Assembly: GCF_036067295.1 (NCBI RefSeq)
Contig: NZ_CP107954.1
Location: 6,386,001-6,450,000 of the forward strand
Source of the DNA: Kribbella sp. NBC_00382
GTDB lineage: Bacteria; Actinomycetota; Actinomycetes; Propionibacteriales; Kribbellaceae
Direction of reading: 5' to 3'
DNA: 64,000 nt
This document shows positions 16,029 to 24,365 of this stretch, in pieces (the stretch's first letter is position 1; each line of letters begins with the position of its first letter). The notes under the pieces were generated by a model. The model worked only from the letters and a program-made list of their open reading frames with translations. It did no database searches and was not told the DNA's origin. The position numbers and the translations under genes are program-made.

Positions 16029-16651
16029 TGTCTACGAACGAGCAACTCACCGTCCATCTGGCCGTCTATGACACGCTCGCCGACTGGGAGGTCGGGTACG
16101 TCAGCGCCCACATCAACAACGGGCAGTGGCACCAGGCGCCGGGCCGCTTCAAGATGCGGACGGTCAGCGCGGGGCTCGAGCCGGTCACCACGATGGGTGG
16201 GATGCGGGTGCTGCCGGACTCGACGCTGGCAGATCTCACGCCTGAAGACAGCGCGATGCTGATCCTGCCGGGCAGCGACATCTGGCCGACCGAGGCCTAC
16301 GCGCCGTACGTCGAGAAGGCACGCGAGTTCCTGGATGCCGGCGTACCGGTGGCTGCGATCTGTGGCGCGACGGGTGCGCTGGCGATGGCGGGACTGCTGG
16401 ATGATCGCGAGCACACGAGCAACGCGGCAGCGTTCCTGGACAGCCTTGGATACAAGGGCGGTGAGCACTACAAGGAGGAGCACTCGGTCACGGATCGCGG
16501 ACTGATCACGGCAGGCGCCGAGGCGCCGGTCGAGTTCGCGAAGGCGATCTTCGCTGAGCTGGAGGTCTACAAGCCGCCGGTGCTCGACTCCTGGTACAAG
16601 CTGTACGGCGACCAGGACCCGGCCGGTTTCTACGAGCTGATGTCTGCCTGA
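16028..16651 (+). CDS. DJ-1/PfpI family protein
   Basis: A 207-residue protein of the class I glutamine amidotransferase-like superfamily. The nucleophile-elbow Cys is C112 in AAICGATGALAMAG, with a conserved acidic residue E21 (LADWEVGY). Family members act as proteases, glyoxalases/deglycases or isonitrile hydratases; this one cannot be narrowed down. There is no Shine-Dalgarno: the ATG abuts the palindromic operator, so translation is probably leaderless. It shares 1 nt (TGATG) with the following MarR gene. Confidence 0.88.
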   Translation: MSTNEQLTVHLAVYDTLADWEVGYVSAHINNGQWHQAPGRFKMRTVSAGLEPVTTMGGMRVLPDSTLADLTPEDSAMLILPGSDIWPTEAYAPYVEKAREFLDAGVPVAAICGATGALAMAGLLDDREHTSNAAAFLDSLGYKGGEHYKEEHSVTDRGLITAGAEAPVEFAKAIFAELEVYKPPVLDSWYKLYGDQDPAGFYELMSA

Positions 16652-17106
16652 TGACGACTCAGCAGCGTCATCAGGAGCTGCTCAGCGCGGCGGCCCTGAC
16701 GGCGTTCAAGCTGAACGGCCAGTTCCTCGAGCTGGCCGAGCACCTCGCTCGGCCGGCTGGATTGACCGCGACGTACTGGCAGGTGCTCGGCGCGGTCATC
16801 GGCGAGCCGCTGACGGTGTCCGCGATCGCCCGCGAGATGGGCATCACCCGCCAGGCCGTTCAGCGGACTGCGGACCTACTGGCGGAGCGCGGCCTCACGG
16901 AGTACCGGGACAATCCGGCTCACCGCCGCGCGAAGCTGGTGGCCATTACGCCCGAGGGGCTGGCCGCCAACCAGTCGATCGGCCCGCACCATGCGCGCCA
17001 TGCCAAGGAGTTGTCGGACGCGGTCGGCGCCGATCAGCTGGCCGACGCGGTCGCGGCGCTGAGGAAGTTGTCCGAGGCGCTCGATGCCGTGGACCAAAGC
17101 GACTGA
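16651..17106 (+). CDS. MarR-family transcriptional regulator
   Basis: A 151-residue winged-helix regulator. The recognition region is LTVSAIAREMGITRQAVQRTADLLAERGLTEY (about residues 51-82), followed by the wing NPAHRRAKLVAITPEG and a C-terminal dimerisation helix. It is translationally coupled to the PfpI gene by a TGATG junction. It probably represses its own operon through the 16-bp palindrome at 15994-16028 and releases on binding a phenolic or electrophilic ligand. Confidence 0.92.
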   Translation: MTTQQRHQELLSAAALTAFKLNGQFLELAEHLARPAGLTATYWQVLGAVIGEPLTVSAIAREMGITRQAVQRTADLLAERGLTEYRDNPAHRRAKLVAITPEGLAANQSIGPHHARHAKELSDAVGADQLADAVAALRKLSEALDAVDQSD

Positions 17107-17127
17107 AGAAGTTCCGGAACCAGTCTG

Positions 17128-17141
17128 AGGGAACGTTCCCT
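17128..17141. promoter_or_regulatory. Palindrome abutting the -35 of the discoidin-protein gene
   Basis: AGGGAACGTTCCCT is a perfect 14-bp palindrome with a central CG, a layout typical of LacI/GalR operators. Its last base is the first base of the -35 TTGACA. Confidence 0.6.
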
Positions 17142-17169
17142 TGACAGTCGGAGGCGCACGCCCCAATCT
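17141..17169 (+). promoter_or_regulatory. Sigma70-type promoter of the discoidin-protein gene
   Basis: A consensus -35 TTGACA (17141-17146), a 17-nt spacer and CAATCT (17164-17169). The predicted transcript start is near 17176, leaving a 5' UTR of about 57 nt. No Shine-Dalgarno is seen before ATG 17233; the upstream bases are instead pyrimidine-rich (CCTCC). Confidence 0.6.
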
Positions 17170-17172
17170 CTG

Positions 17173-17186
17173 AGAGAGCGCTCTCT
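17173..17186. promoter_or_regulatory. LacI-type palindrome over the transcription start
   Basis: AGAGAGCGCTCTCT is a perfect 14-bp palindrome resembling the GAGCGCTC core of actinobacterial LacI-family operators. It covers the predicted transcription start, a classic repression position. Confidence 0.65.
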
Positions 17187-17232
17187 AGACCTGCAGGATG
17201 CCGCCCCGTCCACTCTCCTGATTGGTTCCTCC

Positions 17233-19884
17233 ATGCGCATTTCCAGATCGGCCGGAGCGCGCTCTCCGGCCTTCCTCAGGCGTTGGCTGATCCTGGTTTC
17301 AGCCGCGTTCCTGATCACCACGGCCCTTGTGATCGCGCCTGGCGGCAGAGCTCAGGCTGCCGCCACGCTGCTGTCCCAGGGCAAGCCGGTCACCAGCTCC
17401 AGTACAGAGAACGGCGGTACGCCGGCCTCGGCGGCCGTCGACGGCAACACCGCGACCCGCTGGTCCAGCGCCGCGTCCGACCCGCAATGGATCCAGGTGG
17501 ACCTCGGGTCGACCTCCGCCATCAGCCAGGTCGTCCTCAACTGGGAGGCGGCCTACGGCAAGTCCTTCCAGGTCCAGGTCTCCGACAACGCCGGCGGACC
17601 GTGGAACTCGATCTACACGACGACCACTGGCATCGGTGGCGTGCAGACGCTCAACGTGACCGGCAGCGGCCGGTACGTACGGATGTCCGGCACCCAGCGT
17701 GGTACCGGCTACGGGTACTCGCTCTGGGAGTTCCAGGTGTACGGCGGTACCGACGGCGGCCCGACCGCTTGCGGGACGGCCAACGTCGCCCAGGGCAAGA
17801 CCGCAACCGCGTCGAGCGTCGAGAACGGCGGCACCCCTGCCTCAGCCGCTGTCGACGGCAACCCCGGCACCCGCTGGTCCAGCGCGGCCACTGACCCCCA
17901 GTGGATCCAGGTGGACCTGGGCTCGACCCAGACGATCTGCCAGGTCGCCCTGAGCTGGGAGGCGGCGTACGGGAAGTCCTTCCAGGTCCAGGTGTCCGCT
18001 AATGCGGGTGGACCGTGGAACTCGATCTACACGACGACCACCGGCACCGGTGGCAACCAGACCCTCGACGTGACCGGCAGCGGCCGGTACCTGCGGGTCA
18101 ACGGCACCCAGCGCGGCACCGGCTACGGGTACTCGCTCTGGGAGCTCGTCGTCCACAGCACCGATGGAGGCACCGGCCCGGTGATCCCGCCGACCGACCC
18201 GATGAACCCCGACCTCGGCCCGAACGTCGATGTCTTCACCCCAGCGACCCCGCAGGCGCAGATGCAGGCGCGGCTCGACCAGGTCGCAGCACAGCAGCAC
18301 ACCAACCAGTTCGGTGACCAGCGCAACGCGCTGCTCTTCAAGCCCGGCACCTACACGGCTGACGTCAACCTGGGCTTCAACACCCAGGTGGCCGGCCTCG
18401 GTCTGTCGCCTGACGACGTCAACCTCAACGGACACGTCCGGGTCGAGGCCGACTGGCTGCAGCAGGGCGACAACCCGAACAACAAGCAGAACGCCACCCA
18501 GAACTTCTGGCGTTCCGCGGAGAACCTGGCCGTCACCCCGCCGGCCGGCCAGATCGAGCGCTGGGCGGTCGCGCAGGCTGCGCCGTACCGGCGGATGCAC
18601 CTGAAGGGCGCGCCGGAGATCCAGCTCTGGAGCGGTGGCGACGGCTGGGCCAGCGGTGGCCTGTTCGCCGACACCAAGATCGACAACCGGGTCGTCTCCG
18701 GCTCGCAGCAGCAGTGGGTGTCGCGCAACTCGGAGTTCGGCAGCTGGGCCGGCTCGGTCTGGAACATGGTGTTCGTCGGTACCACCGGCGCACCGCCGCA
18801 GAACTTCCCGAACCCGTCCCACACAGTCGTCGGCACCACGCCCGTGATCCGCGAAAAGCCCTTCCTGTACGTCGATAACGCCGGCAGCTACAACGTCTTC
18901 GTGCCGGCCCTGCGGCAGAACTCGTCGGGCACGAGCTGGTCGCACGGCCCAGCGGCCGGCACGTCGATCTCGCTGAGCCAGTTCCTGGTCGCCAAGCCGT
19001 CGACCCCGATCGCCACCATCAACGCGGCGCTCGATCAGGGCAAGCACCTGCTCTTCACCCCCGGCATCTACCACCTGACCGACACCATCAAGGTGACCAA
19101 GCCGAACACGGTTGTCCTCGGCATCGGAATGGCGACCCTCACCCCGGACACCGGCAAGACCGCCATCTCGGTGGCGGACGTCGACGGCGTCAAGCTCGGC
19201 GGCCTGCTGATCGACGCCGGCCCGGTGAACTCGCCGACCCTGGTCGAGGTCGGCCCGGCCGGTTCGAACGCCGACCACTCGGCGAACCCGACCTCCCTGC
19301 ACGACGTGTTCGTCCGGATCGGTGGCGGCGCACACCTCGGCAAGGCGACGGTCAGCCTGCAGGTCAACAGCAACAACGTGATCGGCGACCACATGTGGCT
19401 GTGGCGTGCCGACCACGGCGACCAGGTCGGCTGGAACGTCAACACGGCGGCCAACGGGTTGGTTGTCAACGGCAACAACGTGACGATGTACGGGCTGTTC
19501 GTCGAGCACTACCAGCAGTACGAGGTGCTCTGGAACGGCAACGGCGGCAAGACGTACTTCTTCCAGAACGAGTTCCCGTACGACCCGCCGGACCAGGCTT
19601 CGTGGACCAGCGGTGGCGGGACGCGGGGCTGGGCGGCGTACAAGGTCGCGAACAACGTCACCAGCCATGAGGCCTGGGGAGTGGGCAGCTACTCGTTCTT
19701 CCAGGTCAACCCGGCGCTGGTCGTCGACCGCTCCTTCGAGGTCCCCGACACCGCGGGCGTGAAGTTCCACGACCTGGTCTCGGTCTCCCTCGGCGGCGTC
19801 GGCACCATCGCCAATGTCATCAACAACACCGGCGGCACCGCGAATGCGGCGACCCAGCAACGATATGTGGTGAGCTATCCCTAG
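17233..19884 (+). CDS. Secreted protein with two discoidin (F5/8 C, CBM32-like) domains and a beta-helix-like region
   Basis: An 883-residue exported protein. A Sec signal peptide covers residues 1-43 (cleavage near AQAA). Two near-identical F5/8 type C carbohydrate-binding domains follow, about 48-175 and 186-315, each with RWSSAA, DPQWIQVDLGS and GYGYSLWE. A third region of about 560 residues has repeated beta-strand turns (LLFKPGTYTADVNLGF, LLFTPGIYHLTDTIKV, NTVVLGIGMATLTPD), suggesting a right-handed beta-helix of the pectate-lyase/glucanase type. It probably binds and attacks an extracellular polysaccharide, but I cannot assign a glycosidase family. Some close relatives carry an 'adenylyl cyclase' label, unsupported here. 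Confidence 0.85.
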   Translation: MRISRSAGARSPAFLRRWLILVSAAFLITTALVIAPGGRAQAAATLLSQGKPVTSSSTENGGTPASAAVDGNTATRWSSAASDPQWIQVDLGSTSAISQVVLNWEAAYGKSFQVQVSDNAGGPWNSIYTTTTGIGGVQTLNVTGSGRYVRMSGTQRGTGYGYSLWEFQVYGGTDGGPTACGTANVAQGKTATASSVENGGTPASAAVDGNPGTRWSSAATDPQWIQVDLGSTQTICQVALSWEAAYGKSFQVQVSANAGGPWNSIYTTTTGTGGNQTLDVTGSGRYLRVNGTQRGTGYGYSLWELVVHSTDGGTGPVIPPTDPMNPDLGPNVDVFTPATPQAQMQARLDQVAAQQHTNQFGDQRNALLFKPGTYTADVNLGFNTQVAGLGLSPDDVNLNGHVRVEADWLQQGDNPNNKQNATQNFWRSAENLAVTPPAGQIERWAVAQAAPYRRMHLKGAPEIQLWSGGDGWASGGLFADTKIDNRVVSGSQQQWVSRNSEFGSWAGSVWNMVFVGTTGAPPQNFPNPSHTVVGTTPVIREKPFLYVDNAGSYNVFVPALRQNSSGTSWSHGPAAGTSISLSQFLVAKPSTPIATINAALDQGKHLLFTPGIYHLTDTIKVTKPNTVVLGIGMATLTPDTGKTAISVADVDGVKLGGLLIDAGPVNSPTLVEVGPAGSNADHSANPTSLHDVFVRIGGGAHLGKATVSLQVNSNNVIGDHMWLWRADHGDQVGWNVNTAANGLVVNGNNVTMYGLFVEHYQQYEVLWNGNGGKTYFFQNEFPYDPPDQASWTSGGGTRGWAAYKVANNVTSHEAWGVGSYSFFQVNPALVVDRSFEVPDTAGVKFHDLVSVSLGGVGTIANVINNTGGTANAATQQRYVVSYP
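17377..18145 (+). repeat. Tandem duplication encoding the two discoidin domains
   Basis: The copies start at 17377 and 17791, a period of 414 nt (138 codons). Long blocks are almost identical at the nucleotide level, for example around 17600-17630 and 18014-18044, which suggests recent duplication or gene conversion. Confidence 0.8.
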
Positions 19885-19902
19885 CTATCTCTAGCTGAGC
19901 AG

Positions 19903-19936
19903 ACGTCCGGAGAGCGCTGGCGGGCTCTCCGGACGT
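19903..19936. terminator. Bidirectional terminator between discoidin gene and hrpA
   Basis: Arms 19903-19915 and 19924-19936 pair perfectly over 13 bp around an 8-nt loop. It lies 18 nt after one convergent stop and 3 nt before the other, so it can serve both strands. Confidence 0.8.
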
Positions 19937-19939
19937 AGC

Positions 19940-22900
19940 TCACGCAGTCGTCAGGGCCTTGCGGATGCGCTTGTCCGAGACCGGGTACGGCGTACCGAGG
20001 GTCTGAGCGAACAGGCTGATCCGGAGTTCCTCGAGCATCCAGCGGACCTCGAGGAGCTCCGGGCTCGGGTACTTGCCGGTCGGGATCGCCTTGAGGCGTT
20101 TCTGGTACTCGTCGGTGAGGGTCTGTACCACCGCCATGCCGGACCGGTCGCGCATCGCGTTGGCGCCGATCTTGTCCAGGCGCTGCTCGATCCCACGCAA
20201 GTAGCGGGCCAGGTCGGGCAGCCGTTTGGCGCCGGCCTCGGTGATGAAGCCGCGATGGATCAGGCCTTCCAGCTGTCCCCGTACGTCCGACAGCGCGGCG
20301 AGCAGAGCCGGTGACGACGAGCGGGAGATCTGCTTGTCCACCGTCCGGGCATGGCCCAGTACCTGCTCGACCTGCTGCAGGATCGTCAGTACGGTGTCGG
20401 CCAGATCCGAGCGGACGGCGTCGCGGAGGAACGAGAACGCCGTGAGGTTCCAGACCGGGCCACCGGCCGCCGTCATCAACTGATCGACGGCCGCCGAGAT
20501 CGCGTCGTCGAGCAGCTCGCCGACATTGCGGTGCGGGCCGGCCATCAGCGTCATCTTCTGTTGGTTGGTCAGGTTCCGTTGGACCACGTCGATCACCGAG
20601 GGCATCGTGAGCAGCAGCAACCTGCGCGTGCCGTTCCACATCGCTGCAGCCTGGTCGCGCTCGGTCTCCTGCAACCGGATGGCGACACTCTTGCCTTCGT
20701 CAACCAGTGCGGGATAGCCGGCCACGGTCAGACCGTTGCGGTGTTCGGAGAAGCTGCGCGGCAGATCGCCGAAGGTCCAGTCGGTCAGACCGGTCCGCTC
20801 CAGCCCGCTGAGCGCCTTGGATGCGACCTGCGAGATCGCCGCCTTCGTCTTCGGCTTCAGCCGTTCCTTCAGCGCGGCGAGATCCTTGCCCTCGGCCACT
20901 GTCTTGCCGTTGTCGTCGACGACGCGGAACGTCATCCGCAGGTGCTCCGGCACCCGCGACCAATCCCAGTCCTCGGTGTCGATCTGTACGTCGCGCAGGT
21001 TACGCAGCTCGCGCGCCATCGCGTCGACCAGCGGACCCGATGCCGGGTCGAGGAAGGGGAGGATCTGGCGGGCATGGTCGGGCGCCGGCACGATGTTGCG
21101 CCGGATTGCCTTGGGCAACGACTTGATCAGGGTGGTGACCAGCTCCTCGCGGAAGCCCGGCACACTCCATTCGAAACCGTCCGCGGTGACCTGGTTGAGC
21201 ACGAGCAGCGGCAGGTGCACGGTCACACCGTCCGCATCCGTCCCCGGCTCGAAGGCGTAGGTGAGGTCGAAGGTCATCCCGTTCTGCGTCCAGGTGAGCG
21301 GGAACTCCTCCTCCTTGACCTCGGCGCCTTCCCGGACGACCAGCGACCGCTCGAAGTCGAGCAGGTCGGCGTCGCGCTGCCGCGCCGTCTTCCACCAGGT
21401 GTCGAAGTGCCGTCCGGTGACGACATCCGGCCCGATCCGCTCGTCGTAGAAGGCGAACAGCGTCTCGTCGTCGACCAGCAGGTCGCGGCGCCGGGTGCGC
21501 TCCTCCAGCTCCTCGACTTCCTCGATCAGCTTGCGATTCTCGTGGAAGAACTTGTGGTGGGTGTCCCAGTCACCCTCGACCAGGGCGTGCCGGATGAACA
21601 GCTCCCGCGACACTTCCTGGTCGACGGCCCCGTAGTTGATCTTGCGGTGGGCAACGATCGGTACGCCGTACAGCGTGACCTTCTCGTACGCCATCACAGC
21701 GCCGGCCTTCCGCTCCCAGTGCGGTTCGGAGTACGAGCGCTTGACCAGGTGCTGGGCGATACCCTCGGCCCACTCGGGCTCGATCTTCGCGTTCACCCGG
21801 GCCCAGAGGCGTGACGTCTCGACCAGCTCGGCAGCCATCACGAACTGCGGTGGCTTCTTGAACAGGCCGGAACCCGGGAAGATCGCGAACTTGGCGCCGC
21901 GGGCACCGATGTACTGGTGCTGGTTGGCGGGATCCTTCAGGCCGAGGTGGGAGAGCAGGCCGGACATCAGTGAGATGTGCACGGCTTGCGGATCGGCGGC
22001 CTCGCCGGAGTTGAGGGTGACGCCGATCTGCGACGCGACCTGGCGGAGTTGGGCGAAGATGTCCTGCCACTCACGGACCCGCAGATAGTTGAGGTACTCG
22101 CTGCGGCACATCCGGCGGAACTGGTTGCCGGACAGCTCCTTCTGCTGCTTCTTGAGGTAGTTCCAGAGGTTCAGGAAGCCGAGGAAGTCGGAGGTCGGGT
22201 CGCGGAAGCGCGCATGCGATTGGGTCGCCTGCGCTTCGGCATCGGTCGGCCGTTCACGCGGATCCTGGATCGAAAGCGCGGAGGCGATGACCATGACCTC
22301 GCGGACGCATCCGTGTTTGTCGGCCTCGACGATCATCCGGGCCAGGCGGGGGTCGAGCGGGATCTGCGCCAGCTGCCGTCCGACAGGGGTCAGGCGACGG
22401 GTGCGGTCTGACGCCTTGGCCGAGTCGATCGCGCCCAGTTCGGTGAGCAGTTGCAGGCCGTCGGTGATGCTGCGGCGGTCCGGCTCGTCGATGAACGGGA
22501 ACGCGGCGATGTCACCGAGCCCGATCGAGGTCATCTGGAGGATGACGGAGGCGAGGTTGGTCCGCAGGATCTCCGGGTCGGTGAACTCGGGACGGCTCTC
22601 GAAATGCTCCTCGGAGTACAGGCGGATACAGATGCCGTCGCTGGTCCGGCCGCAGCGACCCTTGCGCTGGTTGGCGCTGGCCTGTGAGACGGGCTCGATC
22701 GGGAGGTGCTGCACCTTCGTACGGTGCGAGTAGCGGCTGATTCGGGCGGTACCGGGGTCGATCACGTACTTGATGCCGGGGACGGTCAGCGACGTCTCGG
22801 CGACGTTGGTGGCGAGCACGATCCGGCGGCTCGAGCCGTGCGACGAGAAGACGCGGTGCTGCTCGGCGTTGGAGAGCCGTGCGTAGAGCGGCAGGATCTC

Positions 22901-24064
22901 GGTGTTGCGCAGGTTGTGGTCTTGTAGTGCGTCGGCGGTGTCGCGGATCTCGCGTTCGCCGCTGAGGAACACGAGTACGTCGCCCGGGGCTTCGCCGGAG
23001 AGCTCGTCGACCGCGTCGAGGATCGCCTGGGTCTGGTCGCGGTCGAGCGTGCTCGGGTCGTCCGGGTCGTTGATCGGGCGGTACCGGGTCTCGACCGGGT
23101 AGGTACGGCCGGAGACCTCGACGATCGGCGCCGGCTCGCCCTTGGCGTCGGCGAAGTGCTCGGCGAAGCGTTCGGGGTCGATGGTCGCCGAGGTGATGAT
23201 CACCTTGAGGTCGGGGCGGCGGGGGAGCAGCTGGCGGAGGTACCCGAGGATGAAGTCGATGTTCAGGCTGCGCTCGTGCGCCTCGTCGATGATGAGCGTG
23301 TCGTACCTGCTCAGGTCGCGGTCGCGCTGCAGCTCGGCGAGCAGGATGCCATCCGTCATCAGCTTGACCAGAGAGCGCTCACTGACCTTGTCGGTGAACC
23401 GGACGGCGTACCCGATCGTGTCGCCGAGCTCGGTGTCCAGCTCCTCCGCGATCCGCTCGGCCACCGTCCGCGCGGCCAGCCGGCGCGGCTGCGTGTGCCC
23501 GATCATCCCGCGGATGCCGCGGCCCAGCTCCAGACAGATCTTCGGGATCTGCGTCGTCTTGCCCGACCCGGTCTCGCCGGCGATCACGACGACCTGATGG
23601 TCGCGAATGGCCGCCGCGACGTCGTCCTTGAGCTGACTGACCGGCAGCTCTTCGGGATAGGAGATCTCCGGTACTGCGAGCCGCCGCTGCTCGACCCGTT
23701 GCTCAGCCTGCTCGATCCGCGCGCTGATGTCAGAGAGCGCGTTCTCGCGTTTCGCCTCCTCGCGGAGTCCCCGCAACCGCTCGAGCCGCCGCCCAAGCTG
23801 CTCCCGATCGGAAACGCTCAGCCCTTCGAGCCGCGCCGCCAACTCCGCGATCCCACGGGCCGCGGCACCACCGGCCGCGGCACCACCGGCCGCGCTGCCA
23901 CCGGCCGCGTCACCGGCGGGGCGCGCGGCTCCCGTAGTACCAGCTACGTCAGCAGCACCGCTCGGCTTCTTGCGACGGCGGCGTGGACGCGGGCGGCGAC
24001 CGGGATCCTGGACGGGACCGGTAGCTGGGGTGGGACTCTGCGATTCGGTCCGGGCATCAGGCAT
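19940..24064 (-). CDS. hrpA: HrpA-type DEAH-box ATP-dependent RNA helicase
   Basis: A 1374-residue DEAH helicase of the HrpA family, which acts on structured RNA and stalled ribosomes. Motif I AGETGSGKTTQ, Ia TQPRRLAART, II IIDEAHERSLN and III TSATIDPERF are all present. The C-terminal helicase half contains SLTVPGIKYVID and QRKGRCGRTSDG, followed by helicase-associated, OB-fold and long HrpA C-terminal regions. The N-terminus is basic and has Ala-Gly repeats. ATG 24064 is preferred over GTG 24103 because a TAAACT box lies between them. The gene is monocistronic. Confidence 0.97.
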   Translation of the reverse strand: MPDARTESQSPTPATGPVQDPGRRPRPRRRRKKPSGAADVAGTTGAARPAGDAAGGSAAGGAAAGGAAARGIAELAARLEGLSVSDREQLGRRLERLRGLREEAKRENALSDISARIEQAEQRVEQRRLAVPEISYPEELPVSQLKDDVAAAIRDHQVVVIAGETGSGKTTQIPKICLELGRGIRGMIGHTQPRRLAARTVAERIAEELDTELGDTIGYAVRFTDKVSERSLVKLMTDGILLAELQRDRDLSRYDTLIIDEAHERSLNIDFILGYLRQLLPRRPDLKVIITSATIDPERFAEHFADAKGEPAPIVEVSGRTYPVETRYRPINDPDDPSTLDRDQTQAILDAVDELSGEAPGDVLVFLSGEREIRDTADALQDHNLRNTEILPLYARLSNAEQHRVFSSHGSSRRIVLATNVAETSLTVPGIKYVIDPGTARISRYSHRTKVQHLPIEPVSQASANQRKGRCGRTSDGICIRLYSEEHFESRPEFTDPEILRTNLASVILQMTSIGLGDIAAFPFIDEPDRRSITDGLQLLTELGAIDSAKASDRTRRLTPVGRQLAQIPLDPRLARMIVEADKHGCVREVMVIASALSIQDPRERPTDAEAQATQSHARFRDPTSDFLGFLNLWNYLKKQQKELSGNQFRRMCRSEYLNYLRVREWQDIFAQLRQVASQIGVTLNSGEAADPQAVHISLMSGLLSHLGLKDPANQHQYIGARGAKFAIFPGSGLFKKPPQFVMAAELVETSRLWARVNAKIEPEWAEGIAQHLVKRSYSEPHWERKAGAVMAYEKVTLYGVPIVAHRKINYGAVDQEVSRELFIRHALVEGDWDTHHKFFHENRKLIEEVEELEERTRRRDLLVDDETLFAFYDERIGPDVVTGRHFDTWWKTARQRDADLLDFERSLVVREGAEVKEEEFPLTWTQNGMTFDLTYAFEPGTDADGVTVHLPLLVLNQVTADGFEWSVPGFREELVTTLIKSLPKAIRRNIVPAPDHARQILPFLDPASGPLVDAMARELRNLRDVQIDTEDWDWSRVPEHLRMTFRVVDDNGKTVAEGKDLAALKERLKPKTKAAISQVASKALSGLERTGLTDWTFGDLPRSFSEHRNGLTVAGYPALVDEGKSVAIRLQETERDQAAAMWNGTRRLLLLTMPSVIDVVQRNLTNQQKMTLMAGPHRNVGELLDDAISAAVDQLMTAAGGPVWNLTAFSFLRDAVRSDLADTVLTILQQVEQVLGHARTVDKQISRSSSPALLAALSDVRGQLEGLIHRGFITEAGAKRLPDLARYLRGIEQRLDKIGANAMRDRSGMAVVQTLTDEYQKRLKAIPTGKYPSPELLEVRWMLEELRISLFAQTLGTPYPVSDKRIRKALTTA
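23862..23906. repeat. Three 15-nt tandem units inside hrpA
   Basis: Three successive 15-nt units at 23862, 23877 and 23892 encode the AAGGS/AAGGA linker repeats near the HrpA N-terminus. The units differ by only a few bases, so copy number may vary between strains. Confidence 0.7.
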
Positions 24065-24365
24065 GTCACCAACCAGTTTAGGCGCCCCAAGCCAACTGCT
24101 CACCTCGATTTAGCCCGACCGAGGCTCAGGCAGACGAAGGAACCGCGATCGCCCCGAAAGAGGTCGCTTGCGCGGGAAATATGTGACTTACCTCACGAAA
24201 TGCCTTTGGATGACGCTTTCCAAATAGCGATTTCATCTCGGTTTGTAGCGCAGTGGTTGCCAGGAAAAACGTTCGGGAATCATCTGGTCGAATAGTCCGG
24301 AGACTATCCCGGCGGCTCAAGTGCTTGTTTCATGTGGGTCTGGAAGGATTTTCTCGGAGGGGATC

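Noticed and set aside
17842..19860. 672-codon minus-strand open frame opposite the discoidin gene
   Set aside because: Arg/Val/Asp-rich low-complexity translation without domains; it mirrors the GC3 bias of the real plus-strand gene.
20351..21814. Long plus-strand frame inside hrpA
   Set aside because: Antisense shadow of a conserved helicase, with no start signal and biased composition.
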